In this document: piece by piece, positions 29,471-38,289 of the stretch | Position numbering within the stretch: the first letter of the stretch is position 1 | How the letters are laid out: each line of letters begins with the position of its first letter | Assembly (NCBI GenBank): GCA_016125095.1 | Contig: WGMK01000011.1 | Span: 45,635 to 109,634, forward strand | Length of the DNA: 64,000 bases | Reading direction: 5' to 3' | From: Candidatus Hydrogenedens sp. | GTDB lineage: Bacteria; Hydrogenedentota; Hydrogenedentia; Hydrogenedentales; JAEUWI01 | The notes under the pieces: model-generated | Database searches by the model: none | Told to the model about the DNA's origin: nothing | What the model saw: only the letters and a program-made list of their open reading frames with translations | Program-made: the position numbers and the translations under genes

Positions 29471-31158
29471 TCGATCAGGCGTTCGGCCTGCTCCGGCTGC
29501 AATATCTGCTGGCGTGGCGCACCTGGACCCGCGGCCGCACGCTTGCCGCCGCCGCCGCGTTTGCCTTCGGCATCGTGGGCACGGGCGTGGTTTCGGTGGT
29601 CTGCGCCGGGCTTTTCCTGCTGGGCGCAAACGGCCTGAAGGGCGAATCGTCCTACCTGCAATTGCTGCTGTTCAACGCCATGATCGCCGCGTACGCCGTG
29701 GTCTGGGTTTGGAGCTTCCTTATCGAGATTCAGCGGCAGGATGTGTTCGACCAGCGCAAGCTGCTGCATTTTCCCGTGCCGCCCGGGCTCGTCTTCGGCA
29801 TGAACTTCGTCAGTTCGCTCCTGACGCCGACCCTGCTCGCGGCGGTGCCCTGCGGCATCGCCCTCGTCGCCGGCATGACCTTCGCCTACGGACCGCACGT
29901 GGCGATGGCCGCTGCGCATGCGCTCGCGTTCTTCTTCATGCTCGGGGCGTGGCAATACCACCTGCGCGGCTGGCTGAGCATCCTCTTCGAGAACAAGCGC
30001 AAGCGGCGCGCCCTGATGACCGTCGTCGCCATCGCCACCATCCTGCTGGCGCAGACCCCGGCGCTCCTTACCCTGAACGGCGGCAAGGACGTGAAGGCGT
30101 GGATGGACCCCATCCTCAAGGATCCCGCACTGGAACCGGCGCTGCTCGACCTCGACCGCTTCGTGCCGCTCGGCTGGCTGGCGCTGGGCGCGCGTGCCGT
30201 CATCGAGCGCGACGGATTCACCGCGGCGTGGACCTTCGCGGGCATGACCGGCCTCGGCGTGCTGGGCGTGCTCTGGGGCTATCGATCGACGCTACGCTTC
30301 TACCTCGGCGCGGGAAACGCTCGCGCCGGAGCCGCCGCCAAACGCCGGCGTGCGGGACGTCCGCTGACCGCGCGCCTGTTGCCCCCCCTGGCCGAGGACA
30401 CGGCCGCCCTCGCCTACGCGCAATTGCTGGCGTATGGCCGCCACCCGCAGGTGCGGATGCAATTGTTCATGCCGCCCATACTCGGCCTGGTACTCGTGAT
30501 GGTGTCGCGATCCGGCGATGCCGATGGCCTGCGCGCCTTCGGTACGCTGGGGGTGGTGCCGACCGCGGTGTTGTTCATGCCCTTCGCCAATTTCTCGATG
30601 CTGCTGTTCAACCTCTTCGGCATCGACCCGCGCGGCTTCCGCGGCCTGATGTTGCTGCCTGTGCCCCGCACGCGCACGCTGCTGGCCAAGAACCTCGCGC
30701 TCGCGCCCTTCGTCTGCGGCACGGGTTTCGGCATGCTGGCGGTATCGGGGCTACTGCTCGACATCGGCTGGCGCACCGCCGCCCTGCTGGCCCTTCTCAT
30801 TCCGCAGCTCTATATCGCGTATTGCATCGCGGGAAACTTCCTGTCGGTGGCCTATCCCTACCACCTCAGCCGCGACACCATGCGCTCGCAGGGCGACCGG
30901 CTCGTGCTGTTCTTCGTCGGGCTGGCGTCCGTATTCTTCACTTTCGTCCTCTGTCTGCCCGCCGGACTGATTCTGCTGGTGAACCTCGCCGGCATGCCCG
31001 GCTGGCCCGAGTCGCTCCCCGAGCCCGCCTTCGTGATGGCCCTGGCGCTCCTGGGGGTAACCGCCGGGACCTACGCCCTTACCCTCGTGCACACCGGCGA
31101 TTGGCTCACGACGCGAGAACAGCGTATCCTTGGCAAGCTCATGAAGGACAAGAATTAA
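29467..31158 (+). CDS. ABC transporter permease (large ABC-2-like membrane protein)
   Basis: A 563-residue integral membrane protein starting at GTG 29467 inside the stop of the ATPase gene. About twelve hydrophobic segments are visible, arranged in two halves separated by a basic loop (AAKRRRAGRPL, about residue 300). It lacks the usual ABC-2 permease motif but is clearly paired with the ATPase. At 563 residues it may be a two-in-one permease, so a homodimer may not be needed. It is followed without any gap by the lipoprotein gene (TAAATG). Confidence 0.85.
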   Translation: MIDQAFGLLRLQYLLAWRTWTRGRTLAAAAAFAFGIVGTGVVSVVCAGLFLLGANGLKGESSYLQLLLFNAMIAAYAVVWVWSFLIEIQRQDVFDQRKLLHFPVPPGLVFGMNFVSSLLTPTLLAAVPCGIALVAGMTFAYGPHVAMAAAHALAFFFMLGAWQYHLRGWLSILFENKRKRRALMTVVAIATILLAQTPALLTLNGGKDVKAWMDPILKDPALEPALLDLDRFVPLGWLALGARAVIERDGFTAAWTFAGMTGLGVLGVLWGYRSTLRFYLGAGNARAGAAAKRRRAGRPLTARLLPPLAEDTAALAYAQLLAYGRHPQVRMQLFMPPILGLVLVMVSRSGDADGLRAFGTLGVVPTAVLFMPFANFSMLLFNLFGIDPRGFRGLMLLPVPRTRTLLAKNLALAPFVCGTGFGMLAVSGLLLDIGWRTAALLALLIPQLYIAYCIAGNFLSVAYPYHLSRDTMRSQGDRLVLFFVGLASVFFTFVLCLPAGLILLVNLAGMPGWPESLPEPAFVMALALLGVTAGTYALTLVHTGDWLTTREQRILGKLMKDKN

Positions 31159-32439
31159 ATGCGCGCGCTGGCGTGCCTGTTGATCGTCCCGGGACTGACC
31201 CTGCCTGGATGCGTGCCGCGCGCCGCCGCAGAGTGCTTGCAATTCGATAACGGCATCTCGACCGGTCCGCTCTCCTACGCGCCGCTCGCGGAGATTTCCG
31301 GTATTGCTGCCAGCCGCTCGCAGCCGGGCGTCCTGTGGGCGCATGCCGATTCCGGCGACGGCGCCAACCTCTACGCCCTCGACCACACCGGGGCCTTGCT
31401 GGCGGTGTATACGCTCGACGGCGTGAATGCCATCGACTGGGAAGACATCGCCATCGCGCCTGCGGCAACCCCGGGCGCGTACGACCTCTACATCGCCGAC
31501 ACCGGAGACAACACGCTCTCGCGAAACTCTGTGGTGGTCTATCGCGTTCCCGAGCCCATCGTGCCCGGCGTACCTTCGGAGACGCCGGTGAACTTGCCCG
31601 GCGCGGAGGCGCTGGCCTTCACCTATCCGGATGCCAAGCACGACTGCGAAGCCCTGATGGTGGATCCCACGGACGGCGCCCTCTACCTCGTCTCCAAAGA
31701 CAGCGCCGACCTCGACGGCGGCTTCAGCTATATTTACACGCCCGCGTCGACGCCCACGACCGATTCCTCCACGGAACTCGTCGAAGTCGCCTCGTTGTTC
31801 TTCGGCACGAGCCTGTTCCAGAAAGCCACGGCTGCGGATATCGACGAAGACGGCGCGTGGTTAGGCATCCGGATTTATGGCGCGGTCTATGGCTGGCCGA
31901 GGCCGCAGGGCACGACCATCGCCGAGGCACTAGCTACCCCCGCCTGCGATTGGCCGCTGCTCTCGGAACTGCAGGGAGAATCCTTCGCTTTCGACGCCCT
32001 GACGCAGGGCTACTACACCGCCAGCGAACGCAACGTCTTCGGCGTGCAGAAATTGCATTACTACGCGCTGCTCTCTGTATCGGAGGGCGAAGGCACGCCG
32101 GGCGGCGAAGGCATGGCCGAAGGCGAGGGCATGCTGGAAGGCGAACTGCCCGCCCCGCACAACGGCGACACCAGCGGCGACGAACACTTCGACCTGCAGG
32201 AAGTCCTGCGGATTGTGCAGCTGTACAACGCGGGCGCCTATGCCTGCGTGCCGGAAGGCGAAACGGAGGACGGCTTCGTCCCGGGCGTCGGCGGCACCAC
32301 CTGCACGCGCCACGATTCCGACTACGCCCCCCCGCCGTGGGAGATTTCGCTGTCCGAATTGCTGCGCACCATCCAGCTTTACCGCATCGGCGGATACCGG
32401 CGCTGCGGCGACGGCGAAGACGGCTTCTGCGCCGGGTAA
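31159..32439 (+). CDS. Predicted surface lipoprotein with propeller-like domain, Glu-Gly linker and LLRxIQLYN module
   Basis: A 426-residue exported protein. The N-terminus MRALACLLIVPGLTLPGC reads as a lipoprotein signal with Cys18. Residues about 25-300 resemble beta-propeller sequence (repeated 'LYALDHTGALLAVYTLDG', 'DLYIADTGDN' type blades; phytase- or NHL-like). A short EGEG linker (about 312-335) follows, then a tandem module with LQEVLRIVQLYN and LSELLRTIQLYR and Cys residues, closely matching the C-terminus of the SGNH protein at 6971-9961. It is expressed with the ABC exporter, its ATG following the permease stop directly. Function unknown. Confidence 0.85.
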   Translation: MRALACLLIVPGLTLPGCVPRAAAECLQFDNGISTGPLSYAPLAEISGIAASRSQPGVLWAHADSGDGANLYALDHTGALLAVYTLDGVNAIDWEDIAIAPAATPGAYDLYIADTGDNTLSRNSVVVYRVPEPIVPGVPSETPVNLPGAEALAFTYPDAKHDCEALMVDPTDGALYLVSKDSADLDGGFSYIYTPASTPTTDSSTELVEVASLFFGTSLFQKATAADIDEDGAWLGIRIYGAVYGWPRPQGTTIAEALATPACDWPLLSELQGESFAFDALTQGYYTASERNVFGVQKLHYYALLSVSEGEGTPGGEGMAEGEGMLEGELPAPHNGDTSGDEHFDLQEVLRIVQLYNAGAYACVPEGETEDGFVPGVGGTTCTRHDSDYAPPPWEISLSELLRTIQLYRIGGYRRCGDGEDGFCAG

Positions 32440-32539
32440 CCTTTGCGCCGCCCGCGTGGTCATTAAGACTGCCAAGCCGCGTTTGGATTTGATACCCTAA
32501 CCCCGGCCATAGCGAAACCAACCCACCGAGGGATGAACC

Positions 32540-33742
32540 ATGGATTTCTCCATTTCACCGGACATGCAGGCGCTTCTCAGCCGCGTGCGCGACTTTGTAA
32601 ACAAGGAACTCATTCCGCTCGAGGCCGGATTCCTGAACAAGGAATTCAACGAAATCGAGCCTTTGCTGCAGGAAATGCGCACCAAGGTGCGCGAAATGGG
32701 CCTGCTATCGCCCCACATGCCCAAGGAACACGGCGGCCTCGGCCTGAGCGTCATGGAACTCGGGCTCATGGGCGCCGAGCTTGGCCGCTCCCCCATCGGC
32801 CATTTCGTCTTCAATTGCCAGGCCCCCGATTCGGGCAACATGGAAGTGCTGCACAAGTACGCCAACGACGAGCAGAAAGAGAAATACCTCATTCCGCTCG
32901 TGGCCGGGCAGATCCGCAGCTGCTTCTCAATGACCGAGCCGGACTACCCGGGCTCGAATCCGGTGTGGATGGGCACCACCGCCGAGAAGGACGGGGACGA
33001 CTACGTCATCAACGGCCGCAAGTGGTTCACCTCGGCGGCCGACGGCGCGACCTTCGCGATTGTAATGGCCGTGACCGACGCCTCCGCCCCGCCCCACATG
33101 CGCGCCAGCCAGATCATTGTGCCCATGGACACCCCCGGCGTGGAGATTGTGGAGAACACGCCGTGCATGGGCCACCGCGGCGAAGGCTGGCACAGCCATA
33201 GCGAGATCCAATACACCAACGTGCGCGTGCCGCAGGAGAACCGGCTGGGTCCCGAGGGTGCCGGATTCCTCATCGCGCAGGAACGCCTCGGCCCCGGCCG
33301 CATCCACCACTGCATGCGCTGGCTGGGCATCGCCGAACGCTCTTTCGAACTCATGTGTCAGCGCGCGGTCGACCGCCCCATCGGCGAAGATCGCCCCCTG
33401 TCGAGCCGCCAGTTCGTGCAAGGCTGGGTGGCCGAAAGCCGCGCGGAAATCGACTCCGCACGCCTGGCCGTGCTGCATGCCGCTTGGAAAATCGACCAGG
33501 TGGGTGCGCCCGAGGCCCGCGAGGAGATCGGCCTCATCAAGTTCCTCGTCGCCAATACCATGCTCCGCGTGGTGGACCGCGCGATCCAGATGCATGGCGC
33601 GCTGGGCATTACCGACTACACGCCGCTGGCGTTCTGGTACCGCGCGGAGCGGGCCGCGCGCATCTACGACGGCGCCGACGAAGTACACAAGGTGAGCGTG
33701 GCGAAGCGTATCCTCAAGCGCTTCACCCCCTCGGCCGGATAA
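32540..33742 (+). CDS. Acyl-CoA dehydrogenase (ACAD10/11-like)
   Basis: A 400-residue flavoprotein dehydrogenase with all three domains: helical N-domain, the CFSMTEPDYPGSNP beta-domain FAD/substrate motif, and the C-domain with IQMHGALGITDYTPL and the end RIYDGADEVHKVSVAKRIL. It is closest in style to ACAD10/11 and bacterial LvaC-like enzymes. Its neighbour 11 bases downstream is an aminoglycoside-phosphotransferase-like kinase, the same pairing found fused in ACAD10/11 and adjacent in the levulinate (lva) operon. That points to removal of the 4-hydroxyl from 4-hydroxyacyl-CoAs. GAGGGA precedes ATG 32540. Confidence 0.93.
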   Translation: MDFSISPDMQALLSRVRDFVNKELIPLEAGFLNKEFNEIEPLLQEMRTKVREMGLLSPHMPKEHGGLGLSVMELGLMGAELGRSPIGHFVFNCQAPDSGNMEVLHKYANDEQKEKYLIPLVAGQIRSCFSMTEPDYPGSNPVWMGTTAEKDGDDYVINGRKWFTSAADGATFAIVMAVTDASAPPHMRASQIIVPMDTPGVEIVENTPCMGHRGEGWHSHSEIQYTNVRVPQENRLGPEGAGFLIAQERLGPGRIHHCMRWLGIAERSFELMCQRAVDRPIGEDRPLSSRQFVQGWVAESRAEIDSARLAVLHAAWKIDQVGAPEAREEIGLIKFLVANTMLRVVDRAIQMHGALGITDYTPLAFWYRAERAARIYDGADEVHKVSVAKRILKRFTPSAG

Positions 33743-33752
33743 GGAAGTATTG

Positions 33753-34817
33753 ATGAGCGTGGAAATCGATCGCCCCAGGGACATCCGCAGCGGCGAAGAA
33801 CTGGACACGGCCAAGCTGACCGAGTACCTGCGCGGGCACCTGCCCGGCCTGAAGGGCGAAATCGAAGTGGCGCAGTTCCCCAGCGGCTATTCGAACTTGA
33901 CCTATATGCTCCGCGAGGGCGATCAGGAGTTCGTGCTGCGGCGGCCGCCCTTCGGCAGCAAGGTGAAATCGGCGCACGACATGGGCCGCGAGCACCGCGT
34001 GCTTTCCGCCCTGCATCCCATCTTTCCCGCTGCGCCGAAGCCGCTCGTCTATTGCGACGACGACGCCGTCATCGGCGCGCCGTTCTACGTGATGGAGCGC
34101 ATCCGCGGGGTCATTCTGCGCGGCAAGCGCCCCGAGGGCTTCGCGCCGGACGAGGCCACCGTGCGCGAATGCTGCCGCTCGCTCGTCCGCAACCTGGCCG
34201 ACCTCCACGCGCTGGACTACGAGGCCGCCGGACTGGGCGACCTGCGCAAGGACGGCTCCTACGTGGAGCGGCAGGCGAACGGGTGGATCAAGCGCTACTT
34301 TGGTTCGCAGACGGACGACATCCCGTCCATTCAGGAAACCGCGAACTGGCTGGCCGACAACCTGCCGGCTGATACCGGGGCGGTACTGGTGCACAACGAC
34401 TACAAGTTCGACAACGTGGTGCTCGATGCGGACGACATCACGAAGATTGTGGGCGTGCTCGACTGGGAGATGTGCACCATCGGCGATCCGCTGATGGACC
34501 TCGGCACGACCATCGGCTACTGGATGGAAGCCGGCGACCCGCGCATGGGCGACGTGATGCAGTTCATGACCATGGAACCGGGCGCGCTCACGCGGCGCGA
34601 GGTCGCGGAATACTACGCCGAACTGACCGGGCGCGACATCAGCAACATCCTCTTCTACTACGTCTTCGCGCTCTTCAAGCTCGCGGTCATCGTGCAGCAA
34701 ATCTACTACCGCTACAAGCAGGGCCTCACCAACGACGAGCGCTTCGGCAAACTCATCTTCATGGTCGGCGCCCTCGGCATGCGCTCCACCGAATGCATAG
34801 CCAGCGGCAAATTTTAG
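33753..34817 (+). CDS. Aminoglycoside-phosphotransferase-family kinase (ACAD11 N-domain/LvaA-like)
   Basis: A 354-residue APH-fold kinase. The catalytic loop HNDYKFDN is at 214-221 and the metal-binding Asp at 237 (VLDWEM); an N-terminal nucleotide-binding lobe carries SGYSNLTYML. The family phosphorylates small molecules; members next to acyl-CoA dehydrogenases phosphorylate the hydroxyl of 4-hydroxyacyl-CoAs. ATG 33753 is chosen because AAGGAAG lies six bases upstream. It follows the dehydrogenase by 11 bases, so the pair is very likely one functional unit. No CoA ligase or thiolase is nearby. The inverted repeat copy 2 begins just after its stop. Confidence 0.9.
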   Translation: MSVEIDRPRDIRSGEELDTAKLTEYLRGHLPGLKGEIEVAQFPSGYSNLTYMLREGDQEFVLRRPPFGSKVKSAHDMGREHRVLSALHPIFPAAPKPLVYCDDDAVIGAPFYVMERIRGVILRGKRPEGFAPDEATVRECCRSLVRNLADLHALDYEAAGLGDLRKDGSYVERQANGWIKRYFGSQTDDIPSIQETANWLADNLPADTGAVLVHNDYKFDNVVLDADDITKIVGVLDWEMCTIGDPLMDLGTTIGYWMEAGDPRMGDVMQFMTMEPGALTRREVAEYYAELTGRDISNILFYYVFALFKLAVIVQQIYYRYKQGLTNDERFGKLIFMVGALGMRSTECIASGKF

Positions 34818-34821
34818 CGCG

Positions 34822-35021
34822 GACTTTTTGACAGGATAACTGGATGACTGGATAAGACAAGGAAGAGATATTTGACAGGATTTACAGGATTGAGAGCGGG
34901 AAGAATCAGGAAGTGAAGACAATATTTTCCTTCTCTTCAAATCATGTAAATCTTGTAAATCCTGTCTAAAACATCTTCCCCGTCTTATCCAAAAATCCCG
35001 TTATCCTGTCAAAAAATCTTC
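34822..35021. repeat. Long imperfect inverted repeat, family B, copy 2
   Basis: The left arm begins GACTTTTTGACAGGATAAC and continues with TTTGACAGGATTTACAGGAT; the right arm carries the complements (GTAAATCCTGTCT and GTTATCCTGTCAAAAAATC). It fills the whole gap between two convergent stop codons, within 5 bases on the left and 1-2 on the right, and could act as a two-way terminator. Confidence 0.85.
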
Positions 35022-35022
35022 C

Positions 35023-37689
35023 TCAATGCCCCGTCGCGTCCAGCTGCGCCTTTAGCGCCTGCACTTCCGGATCGTCCGGCAGCCAGCGCACCGCTGCATC
35101 GAGCATTTCGCGCGCGTCATCCCACATTTCCCAGCGGATCAGCTGCGGCAACTGCGTCGTGGCAATCTGCTTGATGTAGTACTTGCTGTTCCAATTCTCC
35201 GGATCGATCGCCAGCGACTCCGCAAATCGTTTGTAGGTCTTACCGCCCACGGTGCGGTTGCCGTAGTATTCGATGAGTCCCTCGAAGTCGTGGGCACGGG
35301 CCTCATGCCGCCGCGCGATGGCATCGCGCGTGGGCTCCGGCAGCGAATCGGGAAACAACGCCAGCGGACTCGTGTAATTCGGCGCAAGCAGCTTGAGGCT
35401 CTGGTCCACCAAGTCGGCGTACACCAGCTTCGGGGCCTCGAACTCCGCCCAGGGGCGGTCGTCCGTCATCACGAGGCCTGTGCCTGCGAAGGCCCGCAGC
35501 GCCGGTTCGTCCATGGCGAAGCACGCGATCAGTTCTTCCGGATCATGAAAGCCCACCTTCTCGAGCGCGGCCTTCAGTTCCGGTTGGGCGAGCCGCTCGC
35601 TCAGCTTCGCATAGTCGAGCGCGAGCGGCGACGGCGACCCGGTGAGAAACAGATCCGCGTTCACGAACCACGCGCAGTAATGCGGAAACACGTCGATAAA
35701 GGTGCGCACCAGAGCCTGCACGATCTCCGGGCTCAGGCTGTGCAGCGGCACCCACTGCGAGGTCATGCCGGTGGGGGTCAGGCGCGCGAGGCAGTGCTCG
35801 TAGTACTCGCGCGTGTAAAACGTAGACACGCCCGCCAGCGCCAGCGGCATCGGTTCGAAGGTGATGAAGTCGTATTGCTCGCGCGAAGTCAGCAGGTAGT
35901 TGCGGCCGTCGTCGATGTGGATGTGCAGGGAGGGCCGTTCAAGCACACCGAGATTGTCCACCGCGAACAGCGGCGCCGAGGCGATCACGTCGGGCGAAAT
36001 CTCGACCGCGTCGATTCGCTCGAATCCGGACAGCGCCAAAGTGCCGCAGGTAATCCCCGAGCCGAAACACATGAACAGCACGCGTTCGGGGTCGCGGTCG
36101 AACAGCAGCGGCAGCGCCCCCTGCAGCCGGTTCATCTTCACGCCCTTCTCGATGGTGGCGGTGGCCTGCACGCGGTTGATCCACAACACGCGGTTGGTGC
36201 CTTCGGGTTCGTTCGCCGGTTCCGATACCACGACCGTCGCCTCGACGCCTTCGCGCACCGAAAGCACCTTGTGGGACTCGGGCACATAGCCCACGTTCAG
36301 GGCCGTGTTCACATCTTTCGGAGCCGCGGCAAAGGCCAGCAGCGCGGAGACTCCGGCCACGCCGAGGATGCCTGCGCGCAGCGGCTTCGGACCCTGCGCC
36401 ACGAGCACGAGGGCCACGCCGCCCCCGGCCAGCAGGACCGCGAGCAGCACCATCGAAACGTGGGCGCCCAGCACCGGCAGCAGCAGGAATCCGCCGGCCA
36501 GCGAACCGGCCACGCCGCCAAAGGTATTGTAGGCGTAGATGCGCCCCACATCGCGTCCAAGGCTTGGACGCCCGAAGCTGACGATCTTTACCACGAACGG
36601 AAACGTGGCACCCAGCGCAAAGGTGGGCGGGAACAGGACCCACGCCGCCAGCCAGAATTTCTGCTCGATGCTGGCCGCCCAGTCGCGGCTGGGGCCTTCG
36701 AGAATCACGGACGGCATGCCCGCGAAGCCCTGCAACTGGAACAGGGTGAACACGCCCGTGCCCAGCAGCGCCGCACCCAGCCACACCGCAGGCGCCCGCA
36801 GCCTATCGACCGCGATAGAAGCCACCAGGCTGCCCAGCGCGATGCCGCACAGCAGCACGGTGAGCATGGTCGTGTAGGCGTAGGTCGTCCCCAGAAATAC
36901 GATGGCGAGCAGGCGCGTCCAGACCACCTCGAGCGCGAGCGAGCAGAAACCGGAAAGCGCAAAGGCAGCGAGCGCGTAGGTGGCCATTTGTTTCGCCGCC
37001 ACCGGACGCGGCTCGGGGCCGTGCTTCTCGTGAATCGTCTCCGCGGCGGCGGACAGGCGCGACAACAGCAGCGCGAGCAATCCGACCGCAATGTTGGCGG
37101 CCGCCCCGACCAGCGTAGTCTGCGTGTAACCCAGCGCGGGGATGAACACGAAGCCGGCGCAATAGCAGCCCGTGACCGCGCCGAGCGTATTCATACCATA
37201 GAGCGAACCGATGCGGATGCCCCGCACCTTGGGCTCGTGATTCACGAATTTCGCCAGCAGCGGCAGGGTTGCCCCCATGAGCGACACGGGCACAAACAGC
37301 AGCAGCATGGCCATGCTTGCGCGCAGGGCCACGCCAATTCCACGGCCCACGTCGAGGTTCTGGAGCACATAAATCACCGCGTTTTCGCCATAGCGCACCA
37401 GCAGCAGGAAGGCCAGCGCCCAAAGCCCCACGGCGATCTCGATGTACCCGTAGGCCAGCAGTGGCCGCTTGACGCGATCCGCCATCCGCCCGCCCCAAAG
37501 ACTCCCCACCGCCAAGCCGAGGAAGAAGATGCAGAGCACCGTGCTCACGGCATAGCTGGTCGTGCCGAACAACAGCACCAGCTTGCGCGTCCAGACGACT
37601 TGATACAGCAGCCCGCAGGCGCCGCTCACGAAAAAGAACGCGAGTATCGCGGGGAAGAGCGGTCCGCGCCGTGGTTCCGCCGCGCTCAT
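35023..37689 (-). CDS. Membrane-fused spermidine-synthase-like protein
   Basis: An 888-residue protein. The first half has about twelve to fourteen membrane segments in two transporter-like repeats (FFFVSGACGLLYQVVWTRKLVLLFG is repeated as ALSGFCSLALEVVWTRLLAIVFLG). The second half is a soluble spermidine-synthase-like domain with FGSGITCGTLALS, the VEISPDV nucleotide motif and IHIDDGRNYL. A short TPR-like tail ends the chain. Such fusions are common in Planctomycetes-type bacteria; whether they make polyamines or methylate something is unknown. It is the last gene of a five-gene operon and overlaps the LOG gene by four bases. Confidence 0.9.
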   Translation of the reverse strand: MSAAEPRRGPLFPAILAFFFVSGACGLLYQVVWTRKLVLLFGTTSYAVSTVLCIFFLGLAVGSLWGGRMADRVKRPLLAYGYIEIAVGLWALAFLLLVRYGENAVIYVLQNLDVGRGIGVALRASMAMLLLFVPVSLMGATLPLLAKFVNHEPKVRGIRIGSLYGMNTLGAVTGCYCAGFVFIPALGYTQTTLVGAAANIAVGLLALLLSRLSAAAETIHEKHGPEPRPVAAKQMATYALAAFALSGFCSLALEVVWTRLLAIVFLGTTYAYTTMLTVLLCGIALGSLVASIAVDRLRAPAVWLGAALLGTGVFTLFQLQGFAGMPSVILEGPSRDWAASIEQKFWLAAWVLFPPTFALGATFPFVVKIVSFGRPSLGRDVGRIYAYNTFGGVAGSLAGGFLLLPVLGAHVSMVLLAVLLAGGGVALVLVAQGPKPLRAGILGVAGVSALLAFAAAPKDVNTALNVGYVPESHKVLSVREGVEATVVVSEPANEPEGTNRVLWINRVQATATIEKGVKMNRLQGALPLLFDRDPERVLFMCFGSGITCGTLALSGFERIDAVEISPDVIASAPLFAVDNLGVLERPSLHIHIDDGRNYLLTSREQYDFITFEPMPLALAGVSTFYTREYYEHCLARLTPTGMTSQWVPLHSLSPEIVQALVRTFIDVFPHYCAWFVNADLFLTGSPSPLALDYAKLSERLAQPELKAALEKVGFHDPEELIACFAMDEPALRAFAGTGLVMTDDRPWAEFEAPKLVYADLVDQSLKLLAPNYTSPLALFPDSLPEPTRDAIARRHEARAHDFEGLIEYYGNRTVGGKTYKRFAESLAIDPENWNSKYYIKQIATTQLPQLIRWEMWDDAREMLDAAVRWLPDDPEVQALKAQLDATGH

Positions 37690-38276
37690 CCGACCTTCCG
37701 CGGCCGGTCGGACGGCGTGTACGTATCCAGGTATTCGAAGACTCCGGCCACGGTGGTCGCCACGTGATAAAGATCGCGGTGTCCGTCATGCGTGAAACTG
37801 CGCTCGAAGAGCGTCTCGAATTGCCGCAGCAGCCCGTCGAACAGGCCGTCCACATTCAGAATCACGATCGGCTTGTTGTGGTAGTCGAGCTGCTTGAGCG
37901 TGAGGACCTCGAGCAATTCTTCCAGCGTGCCGAACCCGCCGGGCAGCGCCACGAAGGCATCGGCCCGCGCTTCCATGATGGCCTTCCGGTCGCGCATGCC
38001 CGTCGTCACGATGAGTTCGTCGGAGGCCTCGTAGGTAATCTCGAGCGCGCTCAGTTTCTCGGGGATGACCCCCACCACCCTGCCGTTGCGTTCATGCACG
38101 GCCCGCGCCACCACGCCCATCAGCCCGATGCTGCCCGCGCCGTACACCAGCGTATAACCGCGGTCGCCGATCAGGTGCCCCAATTCGCGGGCGGCCTCGC
38201 GGAACACCGGCTCCACGGCGTCGCTCGAGGAAGCGTAGACTGCGAGGTGCTGTATCGCGCTTGCGTGGCCGGCCAT
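37686..38276 (-). CDS. LOG-family protein (nucleoside-monophosphate phosphoribohydrolase)
   Basis: A 196-residue Rossmann-like protein. The GAGSIGLMGVVARA loop and the PGGFGTLEELLE motif are the two signatures of the LOG/TIGR00730 family, which splits N6-substituted adenosine monophosphate to free base and ribose-5-phosphate. Bacterial members outside plants probably act on damaged or modified nucleotides. ATG 38276 is chosen since the conserved part begins there; an upstream open frame is antisense-like. It is four bases overlapped with the spermidine-synthase-like gene and 13 bases after the RNA methyltransferase gene. Confidence 0.93.
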   Translation of the reverse strand: MAGHASAIQHLAVYASSSDAVEPVFREAARELGHLIGDRGYTLVYGAGSIGLMGVVARAVHERNGRVVGVIPEKLSALEITYEASDELIVTTGMRDRKAIMEARADAFVALPGGFGTLEELLEVLTLKQLDYHNKPIVILNVDGLFDGLLRQFETLFERSFTHDGHRDLYHVATTVAGVFEYLDTYTPSDRPRKVG

Positions 38277-38289
38277 GGGGTTGCTCCGC

